Assembly: GCF_000429325.1 (NCBI RefSeq)
Contig: NZ_AUBQ01000017.1
Coordinates: forward strand, 62,001 to 126,000
Reading direction: 5' to 3'
Source of the DNA: Fundidesulfovibrio putealis DSM 16056
GTDB taxonomy: Bacteria > Desulfobacterota > Desulfovibrionia > Desulfovibrionales > Desulfovibrionaceae
Length of the DNA stretch: 64,000 bases
Below, one piece after another: positions 1 to 8,656 of the stretch. The notes under the pieces are model-generated. The model saw only the letters and a program-made list of their open reading frames with translations. It ran no database searches and was not told where the DNA came from. The translations under genes were made by a program, and so were the position numbers. Every line of letters starts with the position of its first letter. Within the stretch, counting starts at the first letter, position 1.

Positions 1-53
1 ACTTAGGGCATGCCGATTCCTTTCGTCCCTCTTTTCGACCACGGAGAGTTCCT

Positions 54-1649
54 TTGGCATCCCAAGACAAGCCTCGCCGGCGCGAGTACAAGCTGCCCGT
101 TAAATCGGATAAGGTCGAGCGGTTCCATCCCCTGCTCGACGCCCTGGCCAACCGCGATGAACTCAACGAGGTCATCAAGAACCGGGTGGCCAAAGCCTGC
201 CAGTACCTCGACGCGGAAATCCCGCTCTATCCCAACGACTTCGTCAAAACCGACGACCTCGGGCACACCCTCACGGACCACGACGCCCTGGACGAGGAAG
301 CCCTCCAGGCCCTGGACCGGGTCTTCTCCGTGGCAGGCCGGATCGTGGCCATGCGCTCCTTCGGCAAGGTGGCGTTCTTCCACATCCAGGACGCCTCCGC
401 CCGGCTCCAGTGCTACGCCGCCCGCGAAGACATGGGTGAGGCGGCCTACGGCCTTTTCAAGAAGCTGGACATCGGCGACGTGGTCGGCGTGACCGGGAAG
501 CTGTTTCGCACCAAGACCGGCGAGCTGACGCTTTCAAGTTCCACCGTGCGCCTGCTCACCAAGTCCATGCGCCCCCTGCCGGAGAAGTACCACGGCCTGA
601 AGGACATGGAGATCCGCTACCGCCAGCGCTACGTGGACCTGATCGTCACCCCGCGCACCGCCGAGATTTTCAAGATACGCACCCGGATCGTCTCCGGCCT
701 GCGCCGCTTCCTGGACGAGCGCGGCTTCGTCGAGGTGGAGACGCCCATGATGCAGGCCATACCCGGCGGCGCATCGGCCAAACCCTTCCTGACGCACCAC
801 AACGCCCTGGACCTCCAGCTCTACATGCGCATCGCGCCGGAGCTGTACCTGAAGCGCCTCCTGGTGGGCGGCTTCGAGAAGGTCTACGAGATAGGCCGCA
901 ACTTCCGCAACGAGGGCATCTCCACCCGGCACAACCCGGAATTCACCATGTGCGAGTTCTACTGGGCCTACGCCCGGTTCGACGACCTCATGGACCTGAC
1001 CGAACAGATGTACGCCACCCTGGCCCAGGACGTGTGCGGAACCACAAAGATCACCTACCAGGGCCAGGACATCGACCTTACCGCCGGCACCTGGCAGCGC
1101 GTGCAGTTCCACGAGTCCCTGGAGAAAATCGGCGGCGTGTCCCCGGGTATCTACACCGACTACGAAGCCTGCAAGGCCCACGTGCTCAAGCACGGCGAGA
1201 AGGTCCTCAAGGGCGAGAAGCTCGGCAAGCTCCAGGCCAAGCTCTTCGACCTGTTCGTGGAGCCCAAGCTCATTCAGCCGCACTTCATCTACGGCTACCC
1301 CACGGACATCTCGCCCCTGTCCCGGCGCAACGAGGCCAACCCCGACGTGACCGACCGCTTCGAGCTCTTCATCTGCGGGCGCGAAATGGGCAACGCCTTC
1401 TCGGAGCTGAACGACCCCGTGGACCAGCGCCTGCGCTTCGAGGAGCAGGTGGCCGAAAAGGACGCAGGCGACGACGAGGCCCATTACATGGACGAGGACT
1501 ACGTCCGCGCCCTGGAGTACGGCATGCCGCCGGCGGCAGGCCAGGGCATCGGCATCGACCGTCTGGTCATGCTGCTGACCGACTCGGCCTCCATCCGCGA
1601 GGTCATCCTGTTCCCCCTGCTGAAACCTGAGAGCGTCGCGACCGAATGA
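54..1649 (+). CDS. lysS: Lysyl-tRNA synthetase, class II
   Basis: Charges tRNA-Lys with lysine in the cytoplasm. The 531-aa protein has an N-terminal OB-fold anticodon-binding region (about residues 90-180) followed by the class II catalytic core. Motif 2 is around 'GRNFRNEGIST', and motif 3 is at the C-terminus ('GIGIDRLVMLLT', then 'REVILFPLLKPE'). Length is slightly above the usual 490-510 aa because of a short basic N-terminal tail. I chose the TTG at 54 because a GGAGAG Shine-Dalgarno (43-48) sits 5 nt upstream; no ATG fits the frame there. The stop overlaps the lolC start, so the two are translationally coupled. Family identity is clear from sequence. Confidence 0.96.
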   Translation: MASQDKPRRREYKLPVKSDKVERFHPLLDALANRDELNEVIKNRVAKACQYLDAEIPLYPNDFVKTDDLGHTLTDHDALDEEALQALDRVFSVAGRIVAMRSFGKVAFFHIQDASARLQCYAAREDMGEAAYGLFKKLDIGDVVGVTGKLFRTKTGELTLSSSTVRLLTKSMRPLPEKYHGLKDMEIRYRQRYVDLIVTPRTAEIFKIRTRIVSGLRRFLDERGFVEVETPMMQAIPGGASAKPFLTHHNALDLQLYMRIAPELYLKRLLVGGFEKVYEIGRNFRNEGISTRHNPEFTMCEFYWAYARFDDLMDLTEQMYATLAQDVCGTTKITYQGQDIDLTAGTWQRVQFHESLEKIGGVSPGIYTDYEACKAHVLKHGEKVLKGEKLGKLQAKLFDLFVEPKLIQPHFIYGYPTDISPLSRRNEANPDVTDRFELFICGREMGNAFSELNDPVDQRLRFEEQVAEKDAGDDEAHYMDEDYVRALEYGMPPAAGQGIGIDRLVMLLTDSASIREVILFPLLKPESVATE

Positions 1650-2875
1650 AATTCGAGCTGTTCATCGCCCTCCGGTATCTGCTCACCAAGAGGGAGCACT
1701 CCTTCATCTCGGTGATCTCGCTCATGTCCGTATTGGGCGTGGGCCTTGGAGTGGCGGCGCTCATCGTGACCATGGCCGTGATGACCGGGTTCTCCACGGA
1801 GTTTCGCGACAAGCTCCTGGGCCTGTCCTCCCACGTCATCACCGGCGTGGCCGGGGCTCCGCTGCGCAACTATCCGGCCCAGATGGAGAAGGTCGCCAAT
1901 GTCGAGGGCGTCACCGCCGTCACCCCGGTGGTGTACTCCGAGGTGATGCTCTCCAAGGCGGGAGCGCCCAAGGGCGTGATCCTGCGCGGCATCGACCCGG
2001 CGAGCGCCCGAAACGTCCTGACGCTGCACAAGGACATGGTGGAGGGCGACGACCAAGCCCTGTCCAGGGCGTCCGAAGTCCCGCCGATCCTCCTGGGCTC
2101 CGAGCTGGCCTCGCGCCTGGGCGTGGCCGTGGGCTCCACGGTGAACGTGCTCACCCCGTCGCTTCGCGGCTCGGCCGTGGGCTTCACCCCCAAGGTGAAG
2201 ATCTTCCAGGTGGCAGGCATCTTCAAGACCCACATGTTCGAGTACGACTCCTCCTCGGCCTTCATCTCCCTGGCGGCGGCGCAGGAGATGCTCGGCTTCA
2301 AGTCCGACGCCGTCCTGTACCTGGACGTGCGCCTGAAGGACCCAGACAAGGCCCCGGAAATCTCCAACGAGATCGTCAAGGCCCTGGGCGGCATGCCCTA
2401 CTACGCCCGCACCTGGATCGACATGAACGGCAACATCTTCGCCGCGCTGAAACTCGAACAGCTGGGGCTCTTCGTGGTGCTCATGATGATCGTGCTGGTG
2501 GGGTCGTTCTCCATCATCACCTCGCTTGTGCTCCTGGTGATGGAGAAAACGCGCGACATCGCGATACTCATGTCAATGGGCGCCACGGCGGACGCCATCC
2601 GGCGCATCTTCCTGCTCCAGGGCAGCATCATCGGCGCGGTGGGAACGCTCATGGGCCTCACGCTCGGCGTGTCCGTGGCGCTCCTGCTGAAAGAATTCCA
2701 GTTCATCAAGCTGCCGCCGGGCGTCTACCCCATGGACACCCTGCCGGTGGCGCTGGTGTGGTCGGACATGGCCATCATCGCGGCCACGGCCTTCGTGCTC
2801 TGTTTTCTCTCGACCCTGTATCCGGCGAGCAAGGCCGCCTCTCTTAAACCTGTGGAGGCCCTGCGCCATGACTAG
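1646..2875 (+). CDS. lolC: Lipoprotein-releasing ABC transporter permease (LolC/LolE family)
   Basis: Inner-membrane subunit of the Lol complex, which extracts outer-membrane lipoproteins and passes them to the periplasmic carrier. The 409-aa protein has the family layout: one N-terminal membrane helix (about 20-45), a large periplasmic MacB-type domain (about 50-260), then three C-terminal helices with the FtsX-like core ('GATADAIRRIFLLQGSIIG'). Only one permease gene is present beside lolD, as in bacteria with a homodimeric LolC/E (LolF-type) complex, so LolC versus LolE is a naming choice. It overlaps lysS by 4 nt (ATGA) and lolD by 8 nt, indicating one operon. Confidence 0.92.
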   Translation: MKFELFIALRYLLTKREHSFISVISLMSVLGVGLGVAALIVTMAVMTGFSTEFRDKLLGLSSHVITGVAGAPLRNYPAQMEKVANVEGVTAVTPVVYSEVMLSKAGAPKGVILRGIDPASARNVLTLHKDMVEGDDQALSRASEVPPILLGSELASRLGVAVGSTVNVLTPSLRGSAVGFTPKVKIFQVAGIFKTHMFEYDSSSAFISLAAAQEMLGFKSDAVLYLDVRLKDPDKAPEISNEIVKALGGMPYYARTWIDMNGNIFAALKLEQLGLFVVLMMIVLVGSFSIITSLVLLVMEKTRDIAILMSMGATADAIRRIFLLQGSIIGAVGTLMGLTLGVSVALLLKEFQFIKLPPGVYPMDTLPVALVWSDMAIIAATAFVLCFLSTLYPASKAASLKPVEALRHD

Positions 2876-3551
2876 GCCGCTGTACTCGCTTCGCGGCCTG
2901 GGCAAGGACTACGCCGGTCCCGAAGAGCCCGTGCGCATCCTGGGCTCCATCGACCTGGACATCCTCCCCGGTGAATCCCTTGCGATCCTGGGCGCTTCCG
3001 GCTCAGGAAAGTCCACGCTGCTGCACATGCTGGGGGCGCTCGACACGCCCACCCGGGGCACGGTGGAGTTCGACGGCAAGGACATCTCCAGGCTGCGCCC
3101 CGCCGAAGCGGCCCAGCTGCGCAACCGCGACATAGGGTTCGTGTTCCAGTTCCACCATCTGCTGGCGGAATTCACGACCCTGGAAAACGTGGCGATGCCG
3201 GCCTTTATCGCAGGCATCGACAAAGACGAGGCACTGGAGAAAGCCCGGCGCGCATTGGTGCTTTTAGGGCTTGAACAAAGGTTGCTTCACAGGGTAACAA
3301 CGCTGTCCGGCGGGGAGCGTCAGCGCGCCGCCATAGCCCGTGCCGTGTTGCTGGACCCGAAGGTCCTGCTTGCGGACGAACCCACAGGCAATCTCGACGA
3401 AGCAACCGGAGAGCGTGTCGGCGAAATGCTGGCCTCGCTCAACGGTGATCTTGGCATGACTCTGGTGGTGGTCACCCACAACCAAAACCTGGCCCGACTC
3501 ATGGGCCGACGGATGGAACTGCATGGTGGAGAACTCTCTGCGCGGCCCTAA
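2868..3551 (+). CDS. lolD: Lipoprotein-releasing ABC transporter ATP-binding protein
   Basis: Cytoplasmic ATPase that powers lipoprotein release by the adjacent LolC-type permease. The 227-aa protein shows Walker A 'GASGSGKSTLL' (about 42-52), a Q-loop 'FVFQFHHLL', the ABC signature 'LSGGERQRAAIARA' and Walker B 'LLADEPTGNLD', typical of the LolD/MacB subfamily. A GGAGG Shine-Dalgarno lies before the ATG inside the end of lolC. Its 3' end overlaps the bamA start by 29 nt, so expression of lipoprotein sorting and beta-barrel assembly is coupled here. Confidence 0.95.
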   Translation: MTRPLYSLRGLGKDYAGPEEPVRILGSIDLDILPGESLAILGASGSGKSTLLHMLGALDTPTRGTVEFDGKDISRLRPAEAAQLRNRDIGFVFQFHHLLAEFTTLENVAMPAFIAGIDKDEALEKARRALVLLGLEQRLLHRVTTLSGGERQRAAIARAVLLDPKVLLADEPTGNLDEATGERVGEMLASLNGDLGMTLVVVTHNQNLARLMGRRMELHGGELSARP

Positions 3552-6216
3552 GCGTACCGGTCTGACCCTCGCCTTTCTCGCCACCCTGCTCCTGTGCCTC
3601 ACCGGGCAGGCCTTCGCCCAGGCCGGCGCAGGCAAGGTGCTGGTGTTGCCCTTCGCGGTCAACGCCCCCGGCGACAAGGAAACGTTACGCAAAAGCGTCA
3701 GCCAGCTCTTGGTCGAACGCCTGAAACAGCAGGGCGTGGCCGTGGTGGATTCCGCCGCGGCCGCTTCAGCTTTGAAGGGCAAAAAGGAAGTGACTTCCGC
3801 TTCCGAAGCCCGGCAGGCCGCCCGGCAGGCCGGAGCGGCGCTGGCCGTGTTCGGCACGGTGAGCCAGGTGGGCGAAGCCATCTCCATCGACGCCAAGACC
3901 GTCAGCGCCTCCGGCTCCGACGAACCGGCAGCGATCGTCGTCACCCGTCCCGGCGTCATGGCCCTGCCCTCCGCCGTGGATGAGCTGGCCCAGAAGATCA
4001 AGCCCGACGTCGCCCCCTCCGCTTCCGGCATGAAGGTCGTGGAGCTTGACGTGGAAGGCAACAACGCCCTGGAAAAGGACGTGGTGCTCCTCAAGGTCAA
4101 GACCCAGGTGGGCGACCCCTTCGACTCCAAAACCGTCAACGAGGACCTGAAACGACTCGTTGAACTCGGCTACTTCGACGACGTGCAGATCCGCGTGGAC
4201 GACATGCGCGGCGGAAAGCGCGTGGTGTTCGTGGTCAAGGAAAAGCCGCGCATCCAAGCCATCAGCGTGGTGGGCAACGACGAAATCAAGAAGAGCGACA
4301 TCCAGGAGGCCATGGGCACCAAGGCAGGCTCGGTGCTCAACATGCAGGTGCTGGCCGACGACCTGGAAAAAATCCGCGAGCTCTACCGCAAGAAAGGCTA
4401 CTACCAGACCACCGTGGACTACAAGCTGGAGCAGACCGACCCGCGTCTGGCCAGGCTGAACATCGTGATCAAGGAAGCCAAGAAGCTCTACATCAAGAAG
4501 ATCGTCTTCCAGGGCGTCAAGCAGGTCGACACCTCCGATCTGAAAGACCAGATGGGCCTCAAGGAGAAGAACTTCCTCTCCTGGATGCTCCAGACCGGCG
4601 TCCTCAAGGAAGAGCTGCTCGACCGCGACTCCGCCGCCATCGAGAACTACTACACCAACCGGGGCTTCATCGACGCCCGCGTGGGCCAGCCCCAGGTGGA
4701 CATCGCCGACGACGGCATCACCATCACCATCCAGGTGGAGGAAGGCGACCGCTACAAGCTGGGCAACGTGGGCTTCAAGGGCGATCTGCTGCTTGACGAG
4801 GCCAAGCTGCGCGAGCTCTCCAAGCTGGACGCCGCCTCCAAGAAGAAAGACTACTTCGACCGCTCCATGGTCCGCGACGACATGACCAAGCTGAACGAAG
4901 CCTACTCCGACATGGGCTACGCGTTCGCCGAGACCGACATCGACATGCAGAAGCGCGGCGACGAAAAGATCGTCGACGTCACCTACATCCTGAGCAAGGG
5001 CCAGAAGGTCTACGTCCGCCGCGTCACCGTGGAAGGCAACGACCGCACCCGCGAGAACGTCATCCGCCGCGAGCTGCGCCTCTCCGACGGCGACCTGTTC
5101 TCCGGCACCAAGCTCAAACGCTCCAACGAGCGCCTGAACAAGCTGGACTACTTCGAGAAGGTCGACGTGGAGACCGTCCCCACCGAGAACCCCGCCGAGG
5201 TCGACATCCGCGTCAAGGTCAAGGACAAGAACACCGGCTCCATCTCCGCCGGCGTCGGCTACTCCACCTACGACTCCGTGTTCGTGGGCGGCTCCGTCGA
5301 AGAGCGCAACCTCTTCGGCAAGGGCTACGGCGCGCAGTTTCAGGGCATGTTCTCGGGCATCACCAACCGCTTCGTGCTCTCCTTCACCAACCCCGCCGTC
5401 TACGACTCGCAGCTCTCCGCTGGCGTGGACGCCTTCAGCACCTTCCGGGCCTACTCGGACTACTACAAGCAGTCGCAGGGCGGCATGCTCCGCTTCGCCT
5501 ACCCCCTGGGCGAATACACCAACCTTCGCTTCGACTACCGCCTCACCCGCGACGACGTGTACCACACCAACCCCCTGGCCTCCTACGTCATCCAGGAATC
5601 CAAGGGCATCCACTGGACCAGCGCGGTCATCGTGGGCGCCTCGCGCGACACCACCGACAGCCGCACCAAGCCCACCAAGGGCACCATCAACGAGCTTTCC
5701 CTCGAATACGCCGGTCTCGGCGGCGACCGGGGCTACGTCAAGACCTACTACGCCTTCAACTACTACTACCCCCTGTTCTGGGATACGGTCTTCCACGCCC
5801 GCGCCCAGACCGGCTTCCTCTTCCAGAACGGCTTCGGCGACATCCCCGTCTTCGAACGCTTCTACCTGGGCGGCATCGGCAACGTCCGCGGCTACGAGAC
5901 CGACAAGATCTCCCCCAAGGACCACCGCACCGGCGAGCGTATCGGCGGCGACACCACCTACTTCGCCAACCTGGAGTACATCTTCCCCATCAGCAAGCAG
6001 TACGGCGTCTACGGCCTGGGCTTCTTCGATGCCGGTAACTCCATCTGGCGCATGCGCGACGGTTTCGACATCTCGTTCATGAAGTCCGTCGGCGCTGGCA
6101 TCCGCTGGTTCTCGCCCATGGGCCTGATCCGGGTCGAAGGCGGCTACGCTCTGGACAACATCCAGAACAACCAGCAGAAGTTCCAGATCGGCTTCACCAT
6201 GGGCAATACGTTCTAA
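3523..6216 (+). CDS. bamA: Outer membrane protein assembly factor BamA, with extra N-terminal domain
   Basis: Core Omp85 subunit that inserts beta-barrel proteins into the outer membrane. The 897-aa product has a signal peptide (about 1-33, ending 'AFAQA'), then about 135 residues not found in the standard BamA architecture ('KVLVLPFAVNAPGD...'), resembling a TolB-N/FlgO-like alpha-beta domain. POTRA repeats start near residue 170 ('MKVVELDVEGNNALEKD') and the 16-strand barrel occupies about 572-897, with the 'VRGYE' loop motif near 788 and a terminal Phe. E. coli BamA is about 810 aa. The ATG lies inside lolD; an overlapping GTG at 3526 is possible. Skp follows directly. Confidence 0.95.
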   Translation: MVENSLRGPKRTGLTLAFLATLLLCLTGQAFAQAGAGKVLVLPFAVNAPGDKETLRKSVSQLLVERLKQQGVAVVDSAAAASALKGKKEVTSASEARQAARQAGAALAVFGTVSQVGEAISIDAKTVSASGSDEPAAIVVTRPGVMALPSAVDELAQKIKPDVAPSASGMKVVELDVEGNNALEKDVVLLKVKTQVGDPFDSKTVNEDLKRLVELGYFDDVQIRVDDMRGGKRVVFVVKEKPRIQAISVVGNDEIKKSDIQEAMGTKAGSVLNMQVLADDLEKIRELYRKKGYYQTTVDYKLEQTDPRLARLNIVIKEAKKLYIKKIVFQGVKQVDTSDLKDQMGLKEKNFLSWMLQTGVLKEELLDRDSAAIENYYTNRGFIDARVGQPQVDIADDGITITIQVEEGDRYKLGNVGFKGDLLLDEAKLRELSKLDAASKKKDYFDRSMVRDDMTKLNEAYSDMGYAFAETDIDMQKRGDEKIVDVTYILSKGQKVYVRRVTVEGNDRTRENVIRRELRLSDGDLFSGTKLKRSNERLNKLDYFEKVDVETVPTENPAEVDIRVKVKDKNTGSISAGVGYSTYDSVFVGGSVEERNLFGKGYGAQFQGMFSGITNRFVLSFTNPAVYDSQLSAGVDAFSTFRAYSDYYKQSQGGMLRFAYPLGEYTNLRFDYRLTRDDVYHTNPLASYVIQESKGIHWTSAVIVGASRDTTDSRTKPTKGTINELSLEYAGLGGDRGYVKTYYAFNYYYPLFWDTVFHARAQTGFLFQNGFGDIPVFERFYLGGIGNVRGYETDKISPKDHRTGERIGGDTTYFANLEYIFPISKQYGVYGLGFFDAGNSIWRMRDGFDISFMKSVGAGIRWFSPMGLIRVEGGYALDNIQNNQQKFQIGFTMGNTF

Positions 6217-6325
6217 CTAGGGCTTGACTTTCACTGCAAAAGGGTATGTGAGCATCGCCGTGCCACCGGGAAGGACCTGGGCTTGGCACCGCGAACCGCC
6301 AGGATACACAAGGAGAATGAGAAAA

Positions 6326-6847
6326 ATGCGTAATGTGCTGAAATATGTGCTGCTTGCCACCGTTATCGTCGCCATGCCCATCCTGGCCAACGCCGCAGAC
6401 AAGGTCGGCGTCGTGAGCTCCGACGAAGTTCTCCAGAACTCCGAAGTTGGCAAGAAGACCATGGCTGACCTCAAGGCCAAGGTCGAAAGCAAGGAGCGCG
6501 ACATCCAGCGCCAGAACGAAGAGATCAAGCGCCTCGGCGAGGATTACCAGAAGAAGAGCGCCGCCCTGTCCGCCGAAGCCCGCGCCAAGGCCCAGTCCGA
6601 ACTGGAGACCAAGGCCCGTAAGATGATGGAAGACCAGCAGGGCTTTGCCCAGCAGCTCGACGTCGAACAGAAGAAGCTCATGGAGCCCCTGTTCAAGGTG
6701 TTCACCCAGGTCGTCGGCGACTACGCCAAGAAGAACGGCTTCTCGCTCATCATCGACAAGCGCGCCGCCCTCTACTACGGCGCCGGCCTCGACGTGACCG
6801 CCGACATCACCAAGGACTTCGACGCCGCTGCCAAGCGCTCGAAATAG
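6326..6847 (+). CDS. skp: Periplasmic chaperone Skp/OmpH family
   Basis: Periplasmic holdase that keeps unfolded outer-membrane proteins soluble on the way to BamA. The 173-aa product has a signal peptide ('VIVAMPILANAADKVG', cleavage near residue 24) and a long charged coiled-coil of about 70-100 residues, as in OmpH/Skp 'tentacles'. I chose the ATG at 6326 because AGGAG (6311-6315) is 10 nt upstream; the ATG at 6317 is too close and the longer open frame upstream lacks a signal. A strong intrinsic terminator follows immediately. Position after bamA is the classical arrangement. Confidence 0.93.
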   Translation: MRNVLKYVLLATVIVAMPILANAADKVGVVSSDEVLQNSEVGKKTMADLKAKVESKERDIQRQNEEIKRLGEDYQKKSAALSAEARAKAQSELETKARKMMEDQQGFAQQLDVEQKKLMEPLFKVFTQVVGDYAKKNGFSLIIDKRAALYYGAGLDVTADITKDFDAAAKRSK

Positions 6848-6864
6848 TCACACGCTCATCAACA

Positions 6865-6896
6865 GGCGGCTCCCTGCCGGGAGCCGCCTTTTTTTT
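6865..6896 (+). terminator. Intrinsic terminator after skp
   Basis: A perfect 10-bp GC-rich stem (6865-6874 with 6879-6888), a 4-nt loop and a run of eight T. It lies between skp and fabZ, whose start codon is only 17 nt beyond the T-run, so it either ends the bamA-skp transcript or attenuates fabZ expression. Confidence 0.9.
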
Positions 6897-6913
6897 ACCC
6901 TACAGGAGGCGAC

Positions 6914-7366
6914 ATGGCCCAACTGCCCATACCCGTCACCGAAATTCTCAAGCTCCTTCCGCACCGCTACCCGTTCCTGCTGGTGGACCGCGTCCTCGCC
7001 TACGAGAAGGACTCCTCCCTCACCGCCATCAAGAACGTCACATTCAACGAGCCCTTCTTTCAGGGGCACTTCCCGGACAAGCCCATCATGCCAGGCGTCC
7101 TCATCCTGGAAGCCATGGCCCAGGCTGGCGGACTGCTGCTCGGCCTGTCGCGCGAAGGGCTCGGCGACAAGCTGTTCATGTTCACCGGCATCAACAATGC
7201 CAAGTTCAGGCGGCCCGTGGTGCCCGGCGACCAGCTGACCCTGGAATGCTTCGAGGCCAAGCAGAAGCTCAGCCTCTGGCGCATGAAAGGCCGCGCCACT
7301 GTCAACGGTGAGTTGGCCTGCGAAGCCGAATTGACCGCCGCCATCGTCGATAGAGATAAGATGTAG
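6914..7366 (+). CDS. fabZ: 3-hydroxyacyl-[ACP] dehydratase FabZ
   Basis: Dehydrates beta-hydroxyacyl-ACP in type II fatty-acid synthesis; usually clustered with lipid A genes because both pathways share beta-hydroxymyristoyl-ACP. The 150-aa protein has the hot-dog signature '[13 protein letters not shown]' and catalytic His52 ('GHFP') and Glu66 ('LILEAMAQ'). An AGGAGG Shine-Dalgarno (6904-6909) sits 4 nt before the ATG. The usual partners lpxD (before) and lpxA/lpxB (after) are missing: a terminator precedes the gene and a 480-bp repeat element follows it. Confidence 0.96.
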   Translation: MAQLPIPVTEILKLLPHRYPFLLVDRVLAYEKDSSLTAIKNVTFNEPFFQGHFPDKPIMPGVLILEAMAQAGGLLLGLSREGLGDKLFMFTGINNAKFRRPVVPGDQLTLECFEAKQKLSLWRMKGRATVNGELACEAELTAAIVDRDKM

Positions 7367-7392
7367 GGGAGAGATGGGGCGCTGCCCCATAC

Positions 7393-7872
7393 CCCGGCGG
7401 GCTCCGCCCTGCACCCGCCAGGGGAGAAGCCTCCCCTGGACCCGGCTTTCCGCTTCGCGTCGTCTGCGGGAGTATTGAGCTGTCAGGGTTGGTGCTGGAG
7501 GCTGTCCCGTTCGTGTCCTTGCGGGCGGGCTAGAACCGATTTGAAGACGATTCGTCGCCCGCCCGCAAGGCCCCGACCGGGACAACCCCCAGCACCTGCT
7601 GAAAGCACGCTCAGCCGCGCAGAATGCACTTTCTACGCGACGAAACGCGAGTGAATGCTGAGAAGCAGGTGGAAGTCAGAAGCATTCAAGTCAGTAGATC
7701 TCGCCAGCCCCCGCCGAAGACGACAAAGAAAAATAAAGACCTGAAGCGCAGCTTTGCGCGCTTCAGGTCTTTTTATTGGCTCAATACTGATTCGTAGCAG
7801 GACGTTACGCGAAGCCCACTGAGGGTCCAGGGGGATCATCCCCCTGGCGGGTGCAGGGCGGAGCCCGCCGGG
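7393..7872. repeat. Composite palindromic repeat element, copy 1 (terminal inverted repeats, no ORF)
   Basis: About 480 bp bounded by near-identical inverted ends of about 50 nt (7393-7443 against 7823-7872), each itself made of small palindromes. Inside are two hairpins. One has 14-bp arms (7517-7530, 7557-7570) around a 26-nt loop; the other is at 7735-7774. A second, shorter copy lies in opposite orientation at 48165-48538: it has the same order of parts and an identical 26-nt loop. Further small palindromes run to about 7917. No credible protein is encoded, so this looks like a non-autonomous mobile or structural element filling the gap between fabZ and the next gene. Confidence 0.85.
7735..7774. 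terminator. Perfect 15-bp hairpin with flanking A and T runs (bidirectional terminator)
   Basis: Arms 7735-7749 and 7758-7772 are perfectly complementary and continue into a T-run, with A-rich sequence on the other side, so it could end transcripts from fabZ (+) and from the TPR gene (-). It is one module of the composite repeat; the corresponding hairpin in copy 2 is at 48261-48294. Confidence 0.75.
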
Positions 7873-7923
7873 TCAAGGGCAGAGCCCTTGCGGGTCCAGG
7901 GCGGAGCCCTGGCAGCTTCCCGG

Positions 7924-8610
7924 CTACTTGCTGATTTCCTTCAGGGCGTCGGCCACGCGCTTGCCATCGGGCATCTTGGCCTCGGGGTTTACGGCGATCA
8001 GCCCTTTCCAGGCGACGATCGCTCCGGGGGTGTCTTTCAGGTCGAAGAGCTTCACCACGCCGATGTTCAGGCGCGACTGCTCGTGCTTGGGGTCGAGCGA
8101 CGCGGCCTGCTCGAATGCCTTCAGGGCGTCCTCGGTCTTGTTCATCATGCGCAGCATCACGCCCATGTCGGTCCAGACATTGGGCTGGTTGGGTTTCAAG
8201 GCCAGGGACTTCTGGTAGGCCATGACGGAGCGCTCGGGCAGTTCCGCGTCAAAGTAGGTGTCGCCGAGCTTGGCCCATACCACGGGGTCGTTGGGCGATT
8301 TGGCGGCCTGGTCTTCCATGGCCTTGGCCTGGGCCATGAGCGGCGATGTCATGGGGTTGCCGCCCTGCTGGCCGGGCATCCCGCCAGGCATGCCCGGGGG
8401 CATCTGGGGAGACGCGGAAGACTGTTGCATGCCGGGCTTGCCGCCTTGCAGCGCGTCCTGGTTGAAGACGACCACAGCGCCCTGCCAACCCATGAAAACG
8501 CCTGCCATAAGCATGGCCACGGCGAACACGGCCGCATTGCGTTTGAGAACCATGCCCTGCGGCGGCTGGGCGTGCTGCTTGTCCTGCGGGGCGGCCTTGG
8601 TCTTCTTCAT
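7924..8610 (-). CDS. Membrane-anchored TPR protein
   Basis: A 228-aa protein with a charged N-terminal tail, one membrane helix (about 28-48), a Gly/Met/Pro-rich linker, and three tetratricopeptide-type repeats in the C-terminal half (for example 'PVVWAKLGDTYFDAELPE' and 'VWTDMGVMLRMMNKTEDAL'). The topology, N-in with a periplasmic TPR domain, is like cytochrome-c-maturation CcmI/NrfG C-terminal parts, but no haem-maturation gene is near. The start has a GAGGAG Shine-Dalgarno. It is the last gene of the run 12954-7924 and probably acts as a scaffold for that envelope cluster. Exact role unknown. Confidence 0.8.
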   Translation of the reverse strand: MKKTKAAPQDKQHAQPPQGMVLKRNAAVFAVAMLMAGVFMGWQGAVVVFNQDALQGGKPGMQQSSASPQMPPGMPGGMPGQQGGNPMTSPLMAQAKAMEDQAAKSPNDPVVWAKLGDTYFDAELPERSVMAYQKSLALKPNQPNVWTDMGVMLRMMNKTEDALKAFEQAASLDPKHEQSRLNIGVVKLFDLKDTPGAIVAWKGLIAVNPEAKMPDGKRVADALKEISK

Positions 8611-8656
8611 GCTATCTCCTCGGGTGTGTTTGGTGCGTGTGCTGCTTAATGGACGG

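Noticed and set aside
3766-5925. 719-codon open frame on the minus strand inside bamA
   Set aside because: It is a GC-rich antisense shadow: Val/Gly/Ala/His-rich translation, no domain, no Shine-Dalgarno, and bamA is certain on the other strand.
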